Origin: Papillibacter cinnamivorans DSM 12816
GTDB taxonomy: Bacteria > Bacillota > Clostridia > Oscillospirales > Oscillospiraceae
Reading direction: 5' to 3'
Assembly (NCBI RefSeq): GCF_900176335.1
Contig: NZ_FWXW01000001.1
Coordinates: forward strand, 527,464-591,463
DNA length: 64,000 bases
Position numbers and translations under genes: made by a program. Every line of letters begins with the position of its first letter. Within the stretch, counting starts at the first letter, position 1. The notes beneath the pieces are model-generated. The model ran no database searches. It was not told where the DNA came from and saw nothing but the letters and a program-made list of their open reading frames with translations. Positions 16,735 to 26,047 of the stretch are shown piece after piece.

Positions 16735-17427
16735 TTGTTTAGAGGAAAAAAGTATAAGGAGAGTGCCAAGCAGATCGACCGCTCGGTGCAGTACGATACT
16801 GCGGAAGCCTTTTCCCTTTTGGTAAAAACCGCTCCGGCTAAGTTTGACGAAACGGTGGAGCTTCACGTGAAGCTGGGCGTAGACTCCCGGCATGCCGACC
16901 AGCAGGTCAGGGGCGCCATCGTCCTGCCTCACGGGACCGGCAAGACCCGCCGCGTCCTTGTCTTCGCCAAAGGTCCCAAGGCGGAGGAAGCCAAGGCCGC
17001 CGGTGCCGATTTCGTAGGCGCCGAGGACATGGTCGCGAAAATTCAAACCGAAAACTTCTTTGATTACGACGTAGTGGTGGCCACTCCCGACATGATGGGA
17101 ATCGTGGGCCGGCTGGGTAAAATCCTGGGTCCCAAGGGCCTCATGCCCTCCCCCAAGGCGGGCACCGTTTCCATGGACGTGGCAAAGGCCATCCACGAGA
17201 TCAAGGCCGGTAAGATCGAGTACCGCCTGGATAAGACCAATATCATCCATTGCCCCATCGGGAAGGTTTCCTTCGGGCCGGAAAAGCTCCTGGAGAACTA
17301 CGGCGCCCTGATGTCCGCCATTTTGAAGGCGAAACCCGCCTCTGCCAAGGGCCAGTACGTCCGCAGCTGCGTCGTGGCTTCCACCATGGGCCCCGGCATC
17401 AAGATCAACGCCGCAAAGCAGCTTTAA
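16735..17427 (+). CDS. rplA: Ribosomal protein L1
   Basis: A 230-residue protein that forms the L1 stalk and usually represses its own operon. Conserved [20 protein letters not shown] and the [14 protein letters not shown] segment near residues 125-140 are intact. It begins with TTG at 16735, 7 nt after AAGGAGG. It follows rplK by 96 bp and ends just before the separate rplJ promoter. Confidence 0.97.
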   Translation: MFRGKKYKESAKQIDRSVQYDTAEAFSLLVKTAPAKFDETVELHVKLGVDSRHADQQVRGAIVLPHGTGKTRRVLVFAKGPKAEEAKAAGADFVGAEDMVAKIQTENFFDYDVVVATPDMMGIVGRLGKILGPKGLMPSPKAGTVSMDVAKAIHEIKAGKIEYRLDKTNIIHCPIGKVSFGPEKLLENYGALMSAILKAKPASAKGQYVRSCVVASTMGPGIKINAAKQL

Positions 17428-17440
17428 TCTCAGTTTATCC

Positions 17441-17469
17441 TTGACAGGCAGCCTTCCATTTGATATACT
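17441..17469 (+). promoter_or_regulatory. Sigma-A promoter of rplJ-rplL
   Basis: Consensus TTGACA, 17-nt spacer, TATACT; transcription should begin near 17476, immediately ahead of the L10 leader. Confidence 0.8.
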
Positions 17470-17475
17470 GCACAT

Positions 17476-17602
17476 TGCGCTCCAAAGACAGCAGGAAGCT
17501 TTACGCTGTAACGGCAAGTCCGTCCTGCCGAGGAAGCTCATCTGAATCATGGGATTTTTGATGGCTTTACGTCCTCGCGTCTTTTGGCGCGGGGACTTTT
17601 TT
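17476..17602 (+). ncRNA. Ribosomal protein L10 leader with attenuator
   Basis: The segment from CCAAAGACAGCAGGAAGC to CCTGCCGAGGAAGC (about 17482-17537) has the sequence and pairing of the L10 leader, which binds the L10(L12)4 complex for autoregulation. It is followed by an intrinsic terminator, GTCCTCGCG/CGCGGGGAC (17571-17596) plus six T, so control is probably by premature termination. Confidence 0.85.
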
Positions 17603-17660
17603 CTGTGGGCGCAGTTTTGCATGGTAGGTACTCTTTTCAACCTGGAGGTGAAATGAAAAA

Positions 17661-18191
17661 ATGCCCAACGCAAAAGTACTCAGCGAAAAGCAGGCAATCG
17701 TGGACGCTATGGCGGCCCGGCTGCAGAATTCCACATCCGGCGTCCTGGTGGACTACAAGGGGATCACCGTCGCGGAGGATACCGCCCTGCGTACCCAGCT
17801 GCGCAAGAGCAGCGTGGAGTACACCGTGGTGAAAAACACCCTTACCCGCTTCGCCGCAAAGAAATCCGGGCTGGACGCTCTGGATCCCTTCCTCAACGGG
17901 ACCACGGCCCTTGCGACCAGCACAGACCCCGTCGCTCCCGCAAAAATCCTCACCGAGTTTGCCAAGAAGATGAACAATAAGTTCGAAATCAAGGCGGGCT
18001 TTGTGGAAGGCAAGGTCATTCTTCCCGACGAGATCACCGCTCTGGCGGAGCTGCCGCCGAAGGAAGTCCTTGTGGCTCAGGTCCTGGGAACCATGATCGC
18101 TCCCATCACCGGCTTTGCCACGGTCCTGAACGCCAACATCCGCGGCCTCGCGGTGGTTCTTCAGGCAATTTCCGAAAAGCAGGCCCAGTAA
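17661..18191 (+). CDS. rplJ: Ribosomal protein L10
   Basis: A 176-residue stalk-base protein that binds 23S rRNA through its N-terminal domain and L7/L12 dimers through its C-terminal helix. The N-terminus MPNAKVLSEKQAIVDAM and the SGVLVDYKGI segment are typical. The GGAGGTG site is about 10 nt upstream; the out-of-frame ATG at 17653 is not used. Expression is controlled by the leader just upstream. Confidence 0.96.
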   Translation: MPNAKVLSEKQAIVDAMAARLQNSTSGVLVDYKGITVAEDTALRTQLRKSSVEYTVVKNTLTRFAAKKSGLDALDPFLNGTTALATSTDPVAPAKILTEFAKKMNNKFEIKAGFVEGKVILPDEITALAELPPKEVLVAQVLGTMIAPITGFATVLNANIRGLAVVLQAISEKQAQ

Positions 18192-18244
18192 CATCCTTTT
18201 AAAAACAAAAACAACTGTATGAATGATGTATGGAGGTAAATACA

Positions 18245-18628
18245 ATGGCCAGTGAAAAAGTAACCAAAATGATTGAAGAAGTCAAGGCTCTTACCGTTCT
18301 CGAACTCTCCGAGCTGGTACATGCTCTGGAAGAGGAATTCGGCGTTTCCGCCGCCGCTCCCGCCGCCGTGGCCGTCGCCGCCGCTCCCGCTGCCGCTGCT
18401 CCCGCTGCGGAGGAGAAGACCGAGTTTGACGTGGTCCTGTCCGAAATAGGCGCGGAAAAGATCAAGGTCATCAAGGTTGTCCGCGAGATCACCGGCCTGG
18501 GCCTGGTGGAAGCCAAGGCTCTGGTGGAAGCCGCTCCCAAGGCTGTCAAGGAAGGCGTCTCCAAGGACGATGCCGCTGCCCTGAAGGCCAAGCTGGAAGA
18601 AGTCGGCGCAAAAGTCGAGCTCAAGTAA
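18245..18628 (+). CDS. rplL: Ribosomal protein L7/L12
   Basis: A 127-residue stalk protein. An N-terminal dimerisation helix is followed by an Ala/Pro hinge (about 38-60) and the factor-binding domain with [20 protein letters not shown]. The start at 18245 follows GGAGG. Unlike the usual arrangement, rpoB-rpoC do not follow; a terminator and an unrelated minus-strand gene do. Confidence 0.97.
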   Translation: MASEKVTKMIEEVKALTVLELSELVHALEEEFGVSAAAPAAVAVAAAPAAAAPAAEEKTEFDVVLSEIGAEKIKVIKVVREITGLGLVEAKALVEAAPKAVKEGVSKDDAAALKAKLEEVGAKVELK

Positions 18629-18646
18629 TTTCCCGTATCGCATTCA

Positions 18647-18683
18647 AAACCGCCGCGTTCCATAATGGAACGCGGCGGTTTAG
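18647..18683. terminator. Terminator-like hairpin after rplL
   Basis: AAACCGCCGCGTTCCAT pairs fully with the following arm around a one-base loop, with A and T triplets at the ends. It could serve both rplL and the converging PAP2 gene. A related AAACCGCCGC...GCGGCGGTTT hairpin follows purD. Confidence 0.75.
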
Positions 18684-18689
18684 TCTGTA

Positions 18690-18884
18690 GAAAAAAACCA
18701 TCGTCCTTTTCGCCAGTGGCGGAAAGCTTTTTGGGATTTCGCGCCCGGCTCCATGACCGAAATCCGAAAAAGGTGAAATCCCAATGCCTTGCGGGAATTC
18801 ACTTTCCGCAGGGCATCCTTTGTGCGCCTTCGCAAAGGCGCGGTCCTTCCCCCGTACCCGTCTGAAAACAGAGTTTTCAGACGG
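18690..18884 (+). repeat. Dispersed structured element, copy A
   Basis: Non-coding. It shares order and sequence with copies at 33161-33337 and 55081-55281: CCTTTTCGCCAGTGGCG near 18701, a long helix CTTTTTGGGATTTCG/CGAAATCCGAAAAAG (18727-18741 with 18758-18772), CAATGCCTTGCG, and a closing 12-bp hairpin CCGTCTGAAAAC/GTTTTCAGACGG (18858-18884). The helices of copies A and B differ in sequence but keep pairing. It lies directly after the rplL terminator hairpin. Confidence 0.7.
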
Positions 18885-18886
18885 TC

Positions 18887-19432
18887 TCAGACAGCCGCCT
18901 TTTCCGGAAACCACCGTCTCGCGAAAAGCCATACGGTCTGCCCCGCCAGGAGCCCCAGCGCCGCCCCCGCCAACACGTCGCTGAAATAATGCACCCCCAG
19001 GTAAATGCGGGAAAAACCCATCAGAAAAGCCGGAAGAAAGAAGAGTCCTCCCCGCTTTCCCAGGCCCCTGCGGTACGAGAAAGCCGCCGAAAAGCTGCTG
19101 CTGGTGTGCCCCGAGGGAAACGAATAGGTCCCCGGCGGAGAAATAAGGCTGACAAGGCCGGGAACTGCGTCGAAGGGTCTGGGCCTGGAAACCAGCAGCT
19201 TGAGAATAAGATCGTTCAGGATAAAACACAGCAGCAGGCTGCAGAGGGCGACAATACCGGTCCTTCGGTACCGTTTCGTAAGGAGAAGAGCGGCGGATAC
19301 GGCAACCCATAAAAGGCCCCAGTTCCCGAGCGCCGTAAAGAAGCGCATCGCCTCCGTAAGGATCGGCGTTCTGAGATGCTCCTGTACCTGGAGAAGAAGC
19401 CAGGCGTCCGCGCCCTGCAGCCATTGTCCCAT
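18887..19432 (-). CDS. PAP2-family membrane phosphatase
   Basis: A 181-residue integral membrane phosphatase of the type acting on undecaprenyl pyrophosphate or phosphatidyl-phosphate lipids. The three signature motifs are present: KLLVSRPRP, FPSGHTSSS and SRIYLGVHYFSD. The start at 19432 was chosen because AAGGAGAGGG lies upstream; the longer frame has no site. It sits beside the DUF4330/CsaB cell-wall polymer genes, which suits a role in lipid carrier recycling, but that link is inferred. Confidence 0.85.
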   Translation of the reverse strand: MGQWLQGADAWLLLQVQEHLRTPILTEAMRFFTALGNWGLLWVAVSAALLLTKRYRRTGIVALCSLLLCFILNDLILKLLVSRPRPFDAVPGLVSLISPPGTYSFPSGHTSSSFSAAFSYRRGLGKRGGLFFLPAFLMGFSRIYLGVHYFSDVLAGAALGLLAGQTVWLFARRWFPEKAAV

Positions 19433-19541
19433 TTGTTTCCCTCTCCTTCGGCCCCTTGCCTTATCGGCAAAGAAAAATACCGGCCTTCTGCCGCTTTCGG
19501 CAGTCGGCCGGATTCCGGATCCGGTTGGAGCCGGTGATGCG

Positions 19542-20039
19542 TCAGCTCTCCGGGCGTTCAACGGACTGAATGTTTCCGTCGATTTCAAAATACTCCGTCT
19601 CCACGGTATAGATTCTCCCCACCCGGACCTCCTGCGTTCCCACCGAGGAGCGCCAGGCGCTGCCGCTTTCCGTCACCGTTGCCTCCAGGGTAAAGAGCAG
19701 GTCGATGTGGTAGGGATCCTCCACCCACTCCGAGCCCGTTTCGTCGGAGGACGCCGCAATCAGATGGGGAAGCTTCTCAACCCCGGTCACCCTGCCGTCC
19801 TGCCGCTCTCCCGATTCGATGATGTCCGACGGGATGTACTGGAGCACCTGTTCGTAGGTTTCCGGGCTGAGCCCCTCGGCCCGCACCGTATAGACGATCT
19901 GTACTTTCTCCCCGGTATCTCCCCTGCGCCACTGCACGAATTTGTAGACGCCGAAGGCGACGGCGCACAGGACGACGATCACCACGACGATATCGATGAC
20001 GCTGGGCCGGCGCCGCGGCCGCTTTGTTTCCTCTGCCAT
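19542..20039 (-). CDS. DUF4330 family membrane-anchored protein (copy 2)
   Basis: A 165-residue protein with a basic N-terminus, one membrane helix (about 14-33) and an extracytoplasmic beta-rich domain containing VQIVYTVRAEGLSPETYEQ and WVEDPYHIDLLFTLEATV. It is clearly paralogous to the protein encoded at 20186-20692. DUF4330 proteins often sit beside csaB in Oscillospiraceae-like genomes, so a structural or assembly role in the exported cell-wall polymer is likely but unproven. GGAGGG precedes the start. Confidence 0.8.
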   Translation of the reverse strand: MAEETKRPRRRPSVIDIVVVIVVLCAVAFGVYKFVQWRRGDTGEKVQIVYTVRAEGLSPETYEQVLQYIPSDIIESGERQDGRVTGVEKLPHLIAASSDETGSEWVEDPYHIDLLFTLEATVTESGSAWRSSVGTQEVRVGRIYTVETEYFEIDGNIQSVERPES

Positions 20040-20185
20040 AGTATTCCCTCCGCCGGGCCGGAAAATCCAAAGGGTCTTCCCTGCCGGCTATCCGTAAAAT
20101 TCAGACGCTCTCGCCGCTGTTTGAGCGGTCGGTTTTCCCGGCCGCGCGCCGGGCCTCCGTTCTTGCGGGAAACGGCGTGGAATCC

Positions 20186-20692
20186 TTATGACTCCTCCGA
20201 CCTCTCAAGTCCTGTTATGATGCCCTCCACCTCGATATACTCGGATTTCACAATGTGCTTTTTCCCAATGCGGACCTCCTGAGTCCCCACCTGGGTCATC
20301 AGCACATTGGTGGTCTCCGTCACCGTCGCCTCCACGGTAAAAGTCAGGTCGATATGGTAGGGATCCTCCACCCAGATGGGCTGCCCGTCCTCACCCAGCA
20401 CGCATACCATATGTGGCTGCTTCGTCACCCCGGTGATCTGCCCGGGAAGTTTCTCCCCGGCAGCCATGAGGGTGGAAGGGACGTGCTTGAGGGTCTGCTC
20501 GTACAGCTCCGGATCCAGCCCCTCAGCCTTGACGGTATATGTGATTTGTACCTTCTTTGCAAAGAAGGTATCGCTCACTCCCGTGAACTTCCAGACTGCC
20601 AGGGCGATCCCGCCGATCACCAGGATCAGTACCACCAGATCCACGAGATTGACGGCCCCGAACAGCTTTCCTTTTTCATCAACGATCTTCAT
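20186..20692 (-). CDS. DUF4330 family membrane-anchored protein (copy 1)
   Basis: A 168-residue protein: a short cytoplasmic segment (MKIVDEKGKLFGAVNLVDL), one membrane helix (about 19-38), then the external domain with VQITYTVKAEGLDPELYEQ and WVEDPYHIDLTFTVEATV, nearly parallel to its downstream neighbour. The start at 20692 follows GGAGGG; a longer frame to 20728 lacks a site. Divergent from the glycosyltransferase-CsaB gene. The two paralogues are 146 bp apart and may form a heteromer. Confidence 0.8.
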   Translation of the reverse strand: MKIVDEKGKLFGAVNLVDLVVLILVIGGIALAVWKFTGVSDTFFAKKVQITYTVKAEGLDPELYEQTLKHVPSTLMAAGEKLPGQITGVTKQPHMVCVLGEDGQPIWVEDPYHIDLTFTVEATVTETTNVLMTQVGTQEVRIGKKHIVKSEYIEVEGIITGLERSEES

Positions 20693-20829
20693 GCGATCCC
20701 TCCGCTGCGGGGTATGTTTTTCCCGCATCCTTTGTTCCCGCCGGGCCTTTCCTTTTCCGGCACGTTGTTTCCCGGTGCCTGCCGGAATCGTGTCTCAGCC
20801 GGTGCCGCGGGCTTTGCCCGGCTGTCGGC

Positions 20830-20858
20830 TTGACCCGTCGCGGCTATTATTGTATAAT
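20830..20858 (+). promoter_or_regulatory. Sigma-A promoter of the csaB operon
   Basis: TTGACC, 17-nt spacer, TATAAT, leaving a leader of about 185 nt before 21050. The rest of the 357-bp gap (20693-21049) shows no gene or recognised RNA motif. Confidence 0.7.
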
Positions 20859-21049
20859 ACTTTCGGCGATTACTCAAGGGCAAATTGCCTGTATGCGTGA
20901 GATTCTCTTCCTTGAAAACCATGTGCCTTTCCGCTCAGTTTTTTGGAATTTTAAATTTCTGACGGGCCGTCCGCAGTGAGAGACGGCGGCCGCGGATGCT
21001 CCTTCCCCTTAGAATGGAAGCCCTGCATGCGCGGTGTGTGGAGTAGGAA

Positions 21050-23296
21050 ATGAAGGTCCTTCATCTCATCAGCGGAGGAGACGGCGGCGGCGCCAAAACC
21101 CATGTGCTCTCCCTTCTGCAGATGCTCAGCCGAACCGAAACGGTCCGGCTTGTCTGCTTTCGGGAAGGCCCCTTTTCCCGGGAGGCGGAGGAGCTGGGCA
21201 TCCCCACCGAGGTTTTTCCTTCGGGAAATGTTCTTCGCACCTTTCTCCGCCTGAAGCGGTATGTCCGTGAAGGCGGGTTTGATCTCATCCACTGTCACGG
21301 CTCCCGGGCCAATATGATGGGCGTCCTGCTGAAAACCGCCGCGAAGCTTCCGGTGGTAACCACGGTGCACAGCGACTACAGGCTCGATTACCTGGGCCGT
21401 CCCTTTCACCGTCTGACTTACGGGACCATCAATTCCATCGCCCTGCGTCTTCTGGACTATCGCATCGGCGTGTCCGATTCCATGGTGGATTTGCTTATCA
21501 GCCGGGGCTTCCGCCCTGACAGGCTTTTTGCGATTTATAACGGCCTGGATTTCGACCTTCCCCCCGTCCGCGAGGACAGGCGCGCCTTCTGGGAAAGCGT
21601 GGGCCTCCGGACGGAAGCGGGCAGCGTGGTGGTGGGGATCGCCGCCCGTCTCAATCCGGTGAAGGACGTATCCACCCTTATCCGGGGTTTTGCCAAAGCG
21701 GCGGAACAATATCCGCCTCTTCGCCTGCTCATCGCCGGGGACGGCGAGGAAATGGGGATGCTCCGGGAACTGGCCCGCAGTCTCGGCGTTGCCGGCAAGG
21801 TCTGTTTTGCCGGCTGGGTTTCCGATATGGACCGCTTTTACCGGTCCATCGACATCAACACCCTCACCTCTCTGTCGGAGACCTTTCCCTACGCCGTCAC
21901 CGAGGGAGCGCGCATGAAACTGCCCACCGTCAGCACCCGGGTGGGCGGCGTTCCGAAACTCATTGATCACGGGGTCAACGGCTTTCTCTTTTCTCCCGGG
22001 GACCCGGACACCCTGGCGGAATATCTTCTCTCTTTGGCGAAGGACCCCTCCCTGCGCGCCTCCATGGGCGAGCGGCTGTTTCGGAAGGCCGCGGAGCGGT
22101 TTTCCCTGGAGAACACCTGCCGCCGGCAGCGGGAGATCTACGGGATCATCCTCAGACGCCAGACCCGGGGAACCGCCGGGCGCTGCGGCGTCACCGTGTG
22201 CGGCGCTTATGGCCGCGGCAATTCCGGGGACGACGCCATTCTGGAGGCCATCGTGGCCGAGCTCCGGGAGATCGATCCCGATATGCCGGTATGGGTCATG
22301 TCCCGCAATCCCAAGAACACGCGCATGAAATATCGGGTCAACTCCGTGTATACTTTTAACATTCCCGCGTTTTTATACCGTATGGGACGGAGCGTCCTCT
22401 TTATAAACGGCGGCGGCAGCCTTATCCAGGACGTCACCAGCCGCCGCTCCCTCTGGTTTTATCTCTTCACCATCACTGCGGCCAAGCTGCTGGGCAACAA
22501 AGTCGTCATGTATGGCTGCGGCATCGGCCCCCTCAAGCGGCAGTTCAGCCGGCGCCTGGCCGCCGGGATTCTCAACCGCCGGGTGGATATCATCACCCTC
22601 CGGGAGCCCCATTCCCGGGGCGAGCTGGAGGCCATGGGAGTCCGCGTGCCCAAAATCATCCTCAGCGCGGACCCCACTCTGATTCTGCCTCCGGCGCCCG
22701 GCGACGCGGTGGACAGTCTGTTTCTGGCCGAAGGGATTCCGCCCCGGGGCGAGTATATCTGTTTTTCTCTTCGGAAATGGCCGGGTTACGAGGAAAAGGC
22801 GCCTCTCTTCGGCGCCGCCGCCGACTACGCCTATGAGACCTACGGCCTGATCCCCGTTTTTTTGCCCATAGAGCCCAGAATCGACGTGGCCGCGGCAAAG
22901 CTGGCCGCTCAGGGCATGAAGGCTCCCCACTATATGATTCGGACCACCGGCGGCGCCGGTGTCGTCATCGGGGCCTTTTCCCGCATGAGGGTGGTGGTCT
23001 CCATGCGGCTCCACGCCCTGGTCTTCGCTGCAGGGCAGGGCATCCCCCTTGTGGGCGTGGTCTACGACCATAAGATCAGCTCCTTCCTTTCCTACATCGG
23101 GCAGGAGCTCTTTACCGACCTGAAGGATGTAAATCTCGACCTGCTGAAAGCTCATATTGACGCTGCCGTGGAAAGCGGCCGTCATCCCCGGGAACTTGCC
23201 GAGGCGGTTGTTCGTCTGCGTGAGATGGAACACCGCAATTCCGAAGCGGCCCGGGAGCTGCTGGGAAAAACCCTTGTGGAGGAAAATCAAACTTGA
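21050..23296 (+). CDS. csaB: Glycosyltransferase family 4 - polysaccharide pyruvyl transferase CsaB fusion
   Basis: A 748-residue two-domain enzyme. Residues about 1-370 form a GT-B glycosyltransferase (GGDGGGAKTHV near the N-terminus, VVTTVHSDY, SLSETFPYAVTEG and the donor-site region). Residues about 380-735 form CsaB (GAYGRGNSGDDAILEAIV, INGGGSLIQD, GCGIGPL, SMRLHALVFAA). CsaB ketal-pyruvylates the secondary cell-wall polymer, which anchors SLH-domain surface proteins. Fusion of the two activities is known in this group and implies sequential sugar addition and pyruvylation. It ends with a TTGA overlap to the next glycosyltransferase. S-layer anchoring is inferred; no SLH protein is in the window. 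Confidence 0.88.
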   Translation: MKVLHLISGGDGGGAKTHVLSLLQMLSRTETVRLVCFREGPFSREAEELGIPTEVFPSGNVLRTFLRLKRYVREGGFDLIHCHGSRANMMGVLLKTAAKLPVVTTVHSDYRLDYLGRPFHRLTYGTINSIALRLLDYRIGVSDSMVDLLISRGFRPDRLFAIYNGLDFDLPPVREDRRAFWESVGLRTEAGSVVVGIAARLNPVKDVSTLIRGFAKAAEQYPPLRLLIAGDGEEMGMLRELARSLGVAGKVCFAGWVSDMDRFYRSIDINTLTSLSETFPYAVTEGARMKLPTVSTRVGGVPKLIDHGVNGFLFSPGDPDTLAEYLLSLAKDPSLRASMGERLFRKAAERFSLENTCRRQREIYGIILRRQTRGTAGRCGVTVCGAYGRGNSGDDAILEAIVAELREIDPDMPVWVMSRNPKNTRMKYRVNSVYTFNIPAFLYRMGRSVLFINGGGSLIQDVTSRRSLWFYLFTITAAKLLGNKVVMYGCGIGPLKRQFSRRLAAGILNRRVDIITLREPHSRGELEAMGVRVPKIILSADPTLILPPAPGDAVDSLFLAEGIPPRGEYICFSLRKWPGYEEKAPLFGAAADYAYETYGLIPVFLPIEPRIDVAAAKLAAQGMKAPHYMIRTTGGAGVVIGAFSRMRVVVSMRLHALVFAAGQGIPLVGVVYDHKISSFLSYIGQELFTDLKDVNLDLLKAHIDAAVESGRHPRELAEAVVRLREMEHRNSEAARELLGKTLVEENQT

Positions 23297-24420
23297 AAAC
23301 GCTGCTCTGTCTGTCCGATACGAAATGGCGCGTCCTTCCGTCAAGAACCCAGAACCTTCTGGGACGGATAGGGGGCGTGCGTCTTTTGTTCTTTGAGCCT
23401 CCCGTTGTCGCCCTGCCCCTCCTGGGTGGGGACCGGAAGCGCCGGAAAAAATCCGCGGCCCGGGAAAACGGCCGCCAGGTGCGCGACGGAGTCGTCGCCT
23501 ACGCCCTGCCCGGAATCCTTCCGGGGGCGGACCTCCATAAATGGGTCCGCCGCCATAACGAAAAAAAACTGGCGTCCTTCATTCAGTCGAAACTGGAAGA
23601 ACTGGGGGTTTCCGATCCCCTGCTCTGGGTCTCCTCCTCTTCCTATGCCGGCGTGGTGGATTATTTGACTTACAGCGGCCTTGTCTTCGATTGTGCGCAG
23701 CGATCCCCGGCTTTCGCTCCGGAGGAGGAAAAGCTCGCCTCCGAAGCGGATGTGGTTTTTGCCGCCTCGCCGGGTATTTTTGCCGCCCTGTCGGAACACA
23801 ATAAGAATACTTTTCTGCTGCCGGGAGGGTTTCAGCAGCCGCTGTTTTCCCTTTCGGATGCCGACGCTCTTCCCTTCCCCCAGGAGCTTTTCACCGTGAA
23901 AAACCCGATTCTGGGCTTTGCCGGGACCGTGTGGGGCGATATGGACCTCTCCTTTGCGGAATATGCCGCTTCCCAGCGGCCGGACTGGTCTTTCGTCTTC
24001 GTGGGCAAGGTGCGCTCCGGAGCTCCGGTGGAAGAGCTGAAAGCCCTCCCCAACGTACAGTTTCTCGGATACAGGAAGCAGGGGAGCCTGCCCTCGTACC
24101 TGATGCGCTTCGACGTTCTTCTGGATTTCCGCCGCGCCTGCCGCCGCGGCAGCGACGTGGTTCCCGATCGCATCTACGAGTACCTCGCCATGGGAAAGCC
24201 CGTTGTTTCCTCCTCCATTGCCCCGGATCTGAAGGAATTCGAGGATGTCGTCTACCAGGCGGACACCCGGGAGTCCTTCCTGGCCTGTATAAGGCAGGCT
24301 CTGCAGGAAAACAGCGCGTGGAAGCAGGAACGGCGGAGGGCCTTTGCAGCTTCCGCTTCCTGGAAAAACAGATCCGCCGAGGCCGTACGCCGGCTGAAGG
24401 AATGCGGCATAGAGCTGTAA
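23293..24420 (+). CDS. Glycosyltransferase (GT-B fold)
   Basis: A 375-residue cytoplasmic glycosyltransferase. It starts on a TTG overlapping the csaB stop, so translation is coupled. The C-terminal half holds the family features: NPILGFAGTVWGDMD, FVFVGKV, VQFLGYRKQGSLPSYL, and VPDRIYEYLAMGKPVVSS, the usual nucleotide-sugar binding region. The N-terminal half is divergent. It probably adds another sugar to the polymer modified by the preceding fusion protein. Donor and acceptor are unknown. Confidence 0.78.
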   Translation: MKTLLCLSDTKWRVLPSRTQNLLGRIGGVRLLFFEPPVVALPLLGGDRKRRKKSAARENGRQVRDGVVAYALPGILPGADLHKWVRRHNEKKLASFIQSKLEELGVSDPLLWVSSSSYAGVVDYLTYSGLVFDCAQRSPAFAPEEEKLASEADVVFAASPGIFAALSEHNKNTFLLPGGFQQPLFSLSDADALPFPQELFTVKNPILGFAGTVWGDMDLSFAEYAASQRPDWSFVFVGKVRSGAPVEELKALPNVQFLGYRKQGSLPSYLMRFDVLLDFRRACRRGSDVVPDRIYEYLAMGKPVVSSSIAPDLKEFEDVVYQADTRESFLACIRQALQENSAWKQERRRAFAASASWKNRSAEAVRRLKECGIEL

Positions 24421-24798
24421 GGAGGCGGCCGAATCGGCTCCGCGCCATACCTCCGCGCTTTCCTTCCCATCAGATGAGTTTACAATGGAGCCCGTTTTTC
24501 TTAGAGCCGCGTTGTTGAAACCTACAAAAATATGCATGCGCACAGCTGGCCGCTTGCAAAGGAAATTTGAATACGATACAATAATATCGAAAGATTTTAT
24601 TGGCAGCAGAACGGAAGAGAAAGAAGTGTGCGCGAATGGGAAACACCGGCGGCGGTCTGGGCCTGCCCGCAGCGTACCGTCTTGGCTTTCTTCCTGTCTG
24701 GGCTTTCGGGGCGGCGTGGCTCCGTTCGCAGGCCGCCTGAAAGGCGCGGGGCCTGCGTTTTCTGTTTCGCCGCGTCAATGGAGAAATGGGGATAAGCA
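24421..24798 (+). promoter_or_regulatory. Promoter and leader of the purine operon
   Basis: TTGCAA (24554-24559), 17-nt spacer, TACAAT (24577-24582) marks a promoter with a leader of about 210 nt. The leader is GC-rich with several inverted repeats (CAGGCCGCC/GGCG near 24730-24755). I looked for the guanine, ZTP and PRPP riboswitches expected here and found only fragments resembling ZTP (GGGAAACACCGG near 24638), not a full motif. Confidence 0.5.
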
Positions 24799-25296
24799 AT
24801 GAAAAAAGTGGCTGTGGTTATGGGTTCCGACAGCGATTTTCCCGTGATGAAGCACGCTCTGGAGCAGCTGAAAGCCTTTGGCATTCCCTATGAGGTCCGC
24901 GTCATATCGGCTCACCGGACGCCCGAGGAGGCAAGGCGCTTCGCCCTGTCCGCCTGGGAGGAGGGCTTCGGCGTCATCATCGCCGCGGCTGGAAAAGCGG
25001 CTCATCTGGGAGGCTTTCTTGCGGCCTATACCGCTCTCCCCGTCATTGGGGTCCCCATCCGCTCTTCCACCCTGGACGGGCTGGACAGCCTCCTGTCCAT
25101 GGTTCAGATGCCCAAGGGCATCCCCGTCGCCACCGTCGCGGTGGACGGGGCCGATAATTCGGCTATCCTCGCCGCCCAGATTCTGGCCCTTTCCGATCCC
25201 GTATTGAGAGAAAAACTTCTTGAGTTCAAGGCCGGCATGGCTGCCGAGGTAGCCCGCAAGGATCAAAATATGCAGTCAGAGGTGCAGAAGATATGA
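24799..25296 (+). CDS. purE: N5-carboxyaminoimidazole ribonucleotide mutase
   Basis: Class I PurE, 165 residues, step 6 of IMP synthesis (N5-CAIR to CAIR). The signature [13 protein letters not shown] is at 5-17, then [10 protein letters not shown], and [23 protein letters not shown]. No purK is present in the window. First gene of a tightly packed purine operon; its stop overlaps the purC start. Confidence 0.96.
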   Translation: MKKVAVVMGSDSDFPVMKHALEQLKAFGIPYEVRVISAHRTPEEARRFALSAWEEGFGVIIAAAGKAAHLGGFLAAYTALPVIGVPIRSSTLDGLDSLLSMVQMPKGIPVATVAVDGADNSAILAAQILALSDPVLREKLLEFKAGMAAEVARKDQNMQSEVQKI

Positions 25297-26003
25297 AAAA
25301 ACTGGAGCAGGTTTACGAAGGGAAAGCCAAAAAGGTCTTCAAAACGGACCATCCCGATCAGTATATCGTGGAATACAAGGACGATGCCACCGCCTTCAAC
25401 GGCCAGAAGAAGGGCACCATTCTGGGCAAGGGCGTCATCAACAACAAGGTGACCAACCATCTCATGCAGATGCTGGAGGAGAAGGGCATCCCCACCCATT
25501 TCATTCAGGAGCTTTCCGACCGGGAGACGCTGGTCCGGAAGGTGTCCATTGTTCCCATCGAGGTGATTGTTCGGAATATCGTGGCCGGATCCCTCGCCAC
25601 CCGGCTGGGCATTTCGGAGGGAACCCCCCTGAAACGGCCCGTCCTGGAGTACAGCTATAAGAACGACGAACTGGGCGATCCCATGATCAACACCTATCAC
25701 GCCCTGGCCATGGAGCTTGCCTCTGAGGACGAGCTGGTGACCATCAACCGGTATGCCCTGAAAGTTAATCAGCTGCTTCTGTCCTATTTTGCCGACCGCG
25801 GCATCGAGCTGGTGGATTTCAAGCTGGAGTTCGGCCGTCTTTCCGACGGGACCGTCGTCCTGGCAGATGAAATCTCTCCCGATACCTGCCGCCTGTGGGA
25901 CGCCAAAACCCACGAGAAGCTGGACAAGGACCGGTTCCGCCGCGACCTTGGAAACGTGGAGGACGCTTATCAGGAAATCCTCCGCCGCGTCATGGGCGAC
26001 TGA
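25293..26003 (+). CDS. purC: Phosphoribosylaminoimidazole-succinocarboxamide synthase (SAICAR synthetase)
   Basis: A 236-residue ATP-dependent ligase joining CAIR and aspartate. It begins [15 protein letters not shown], with [18 protein letters not shown] and FKLEFGRL and [14 protein letters not shown] further on, all conserved. It starts on an ATG overlapping the purE stop. Confidence 0.96.
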   Translation: MKKLEQVYEGKAKKVFKTDHPDQYIVEYKDDATAFNGQKKGTILGKGVINNKVTNHLMQMLEEKGIPTHFIQELSDRETLVRKVSIVPIEVIVRNIVAGSLATRLGISEGTPLKRPVLEYSYKNDELGDPMINTYHALAMELASEDELVTINRYALKVNQLLLSYFADRGIELVDFKLEFGRLSDGTVVLADEISPDTCRLWDAKTHEKLDKDRFRRDLGNVEDAYQEILRRVMGD

Positions 26004-26047
26004 TTCCGGATACGGTAACCATGTGATTTAAAGGAGGCTGCGTCAAA

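Noticed and set aside
24583..24798. Possible ZTP riboswitch ahead of purE
   Set aside because: Only isolated pieces (GGGAAACACCGG, CCGCCTG) fit; spacing and the required final CCGCCUGGGC block in context are not there.
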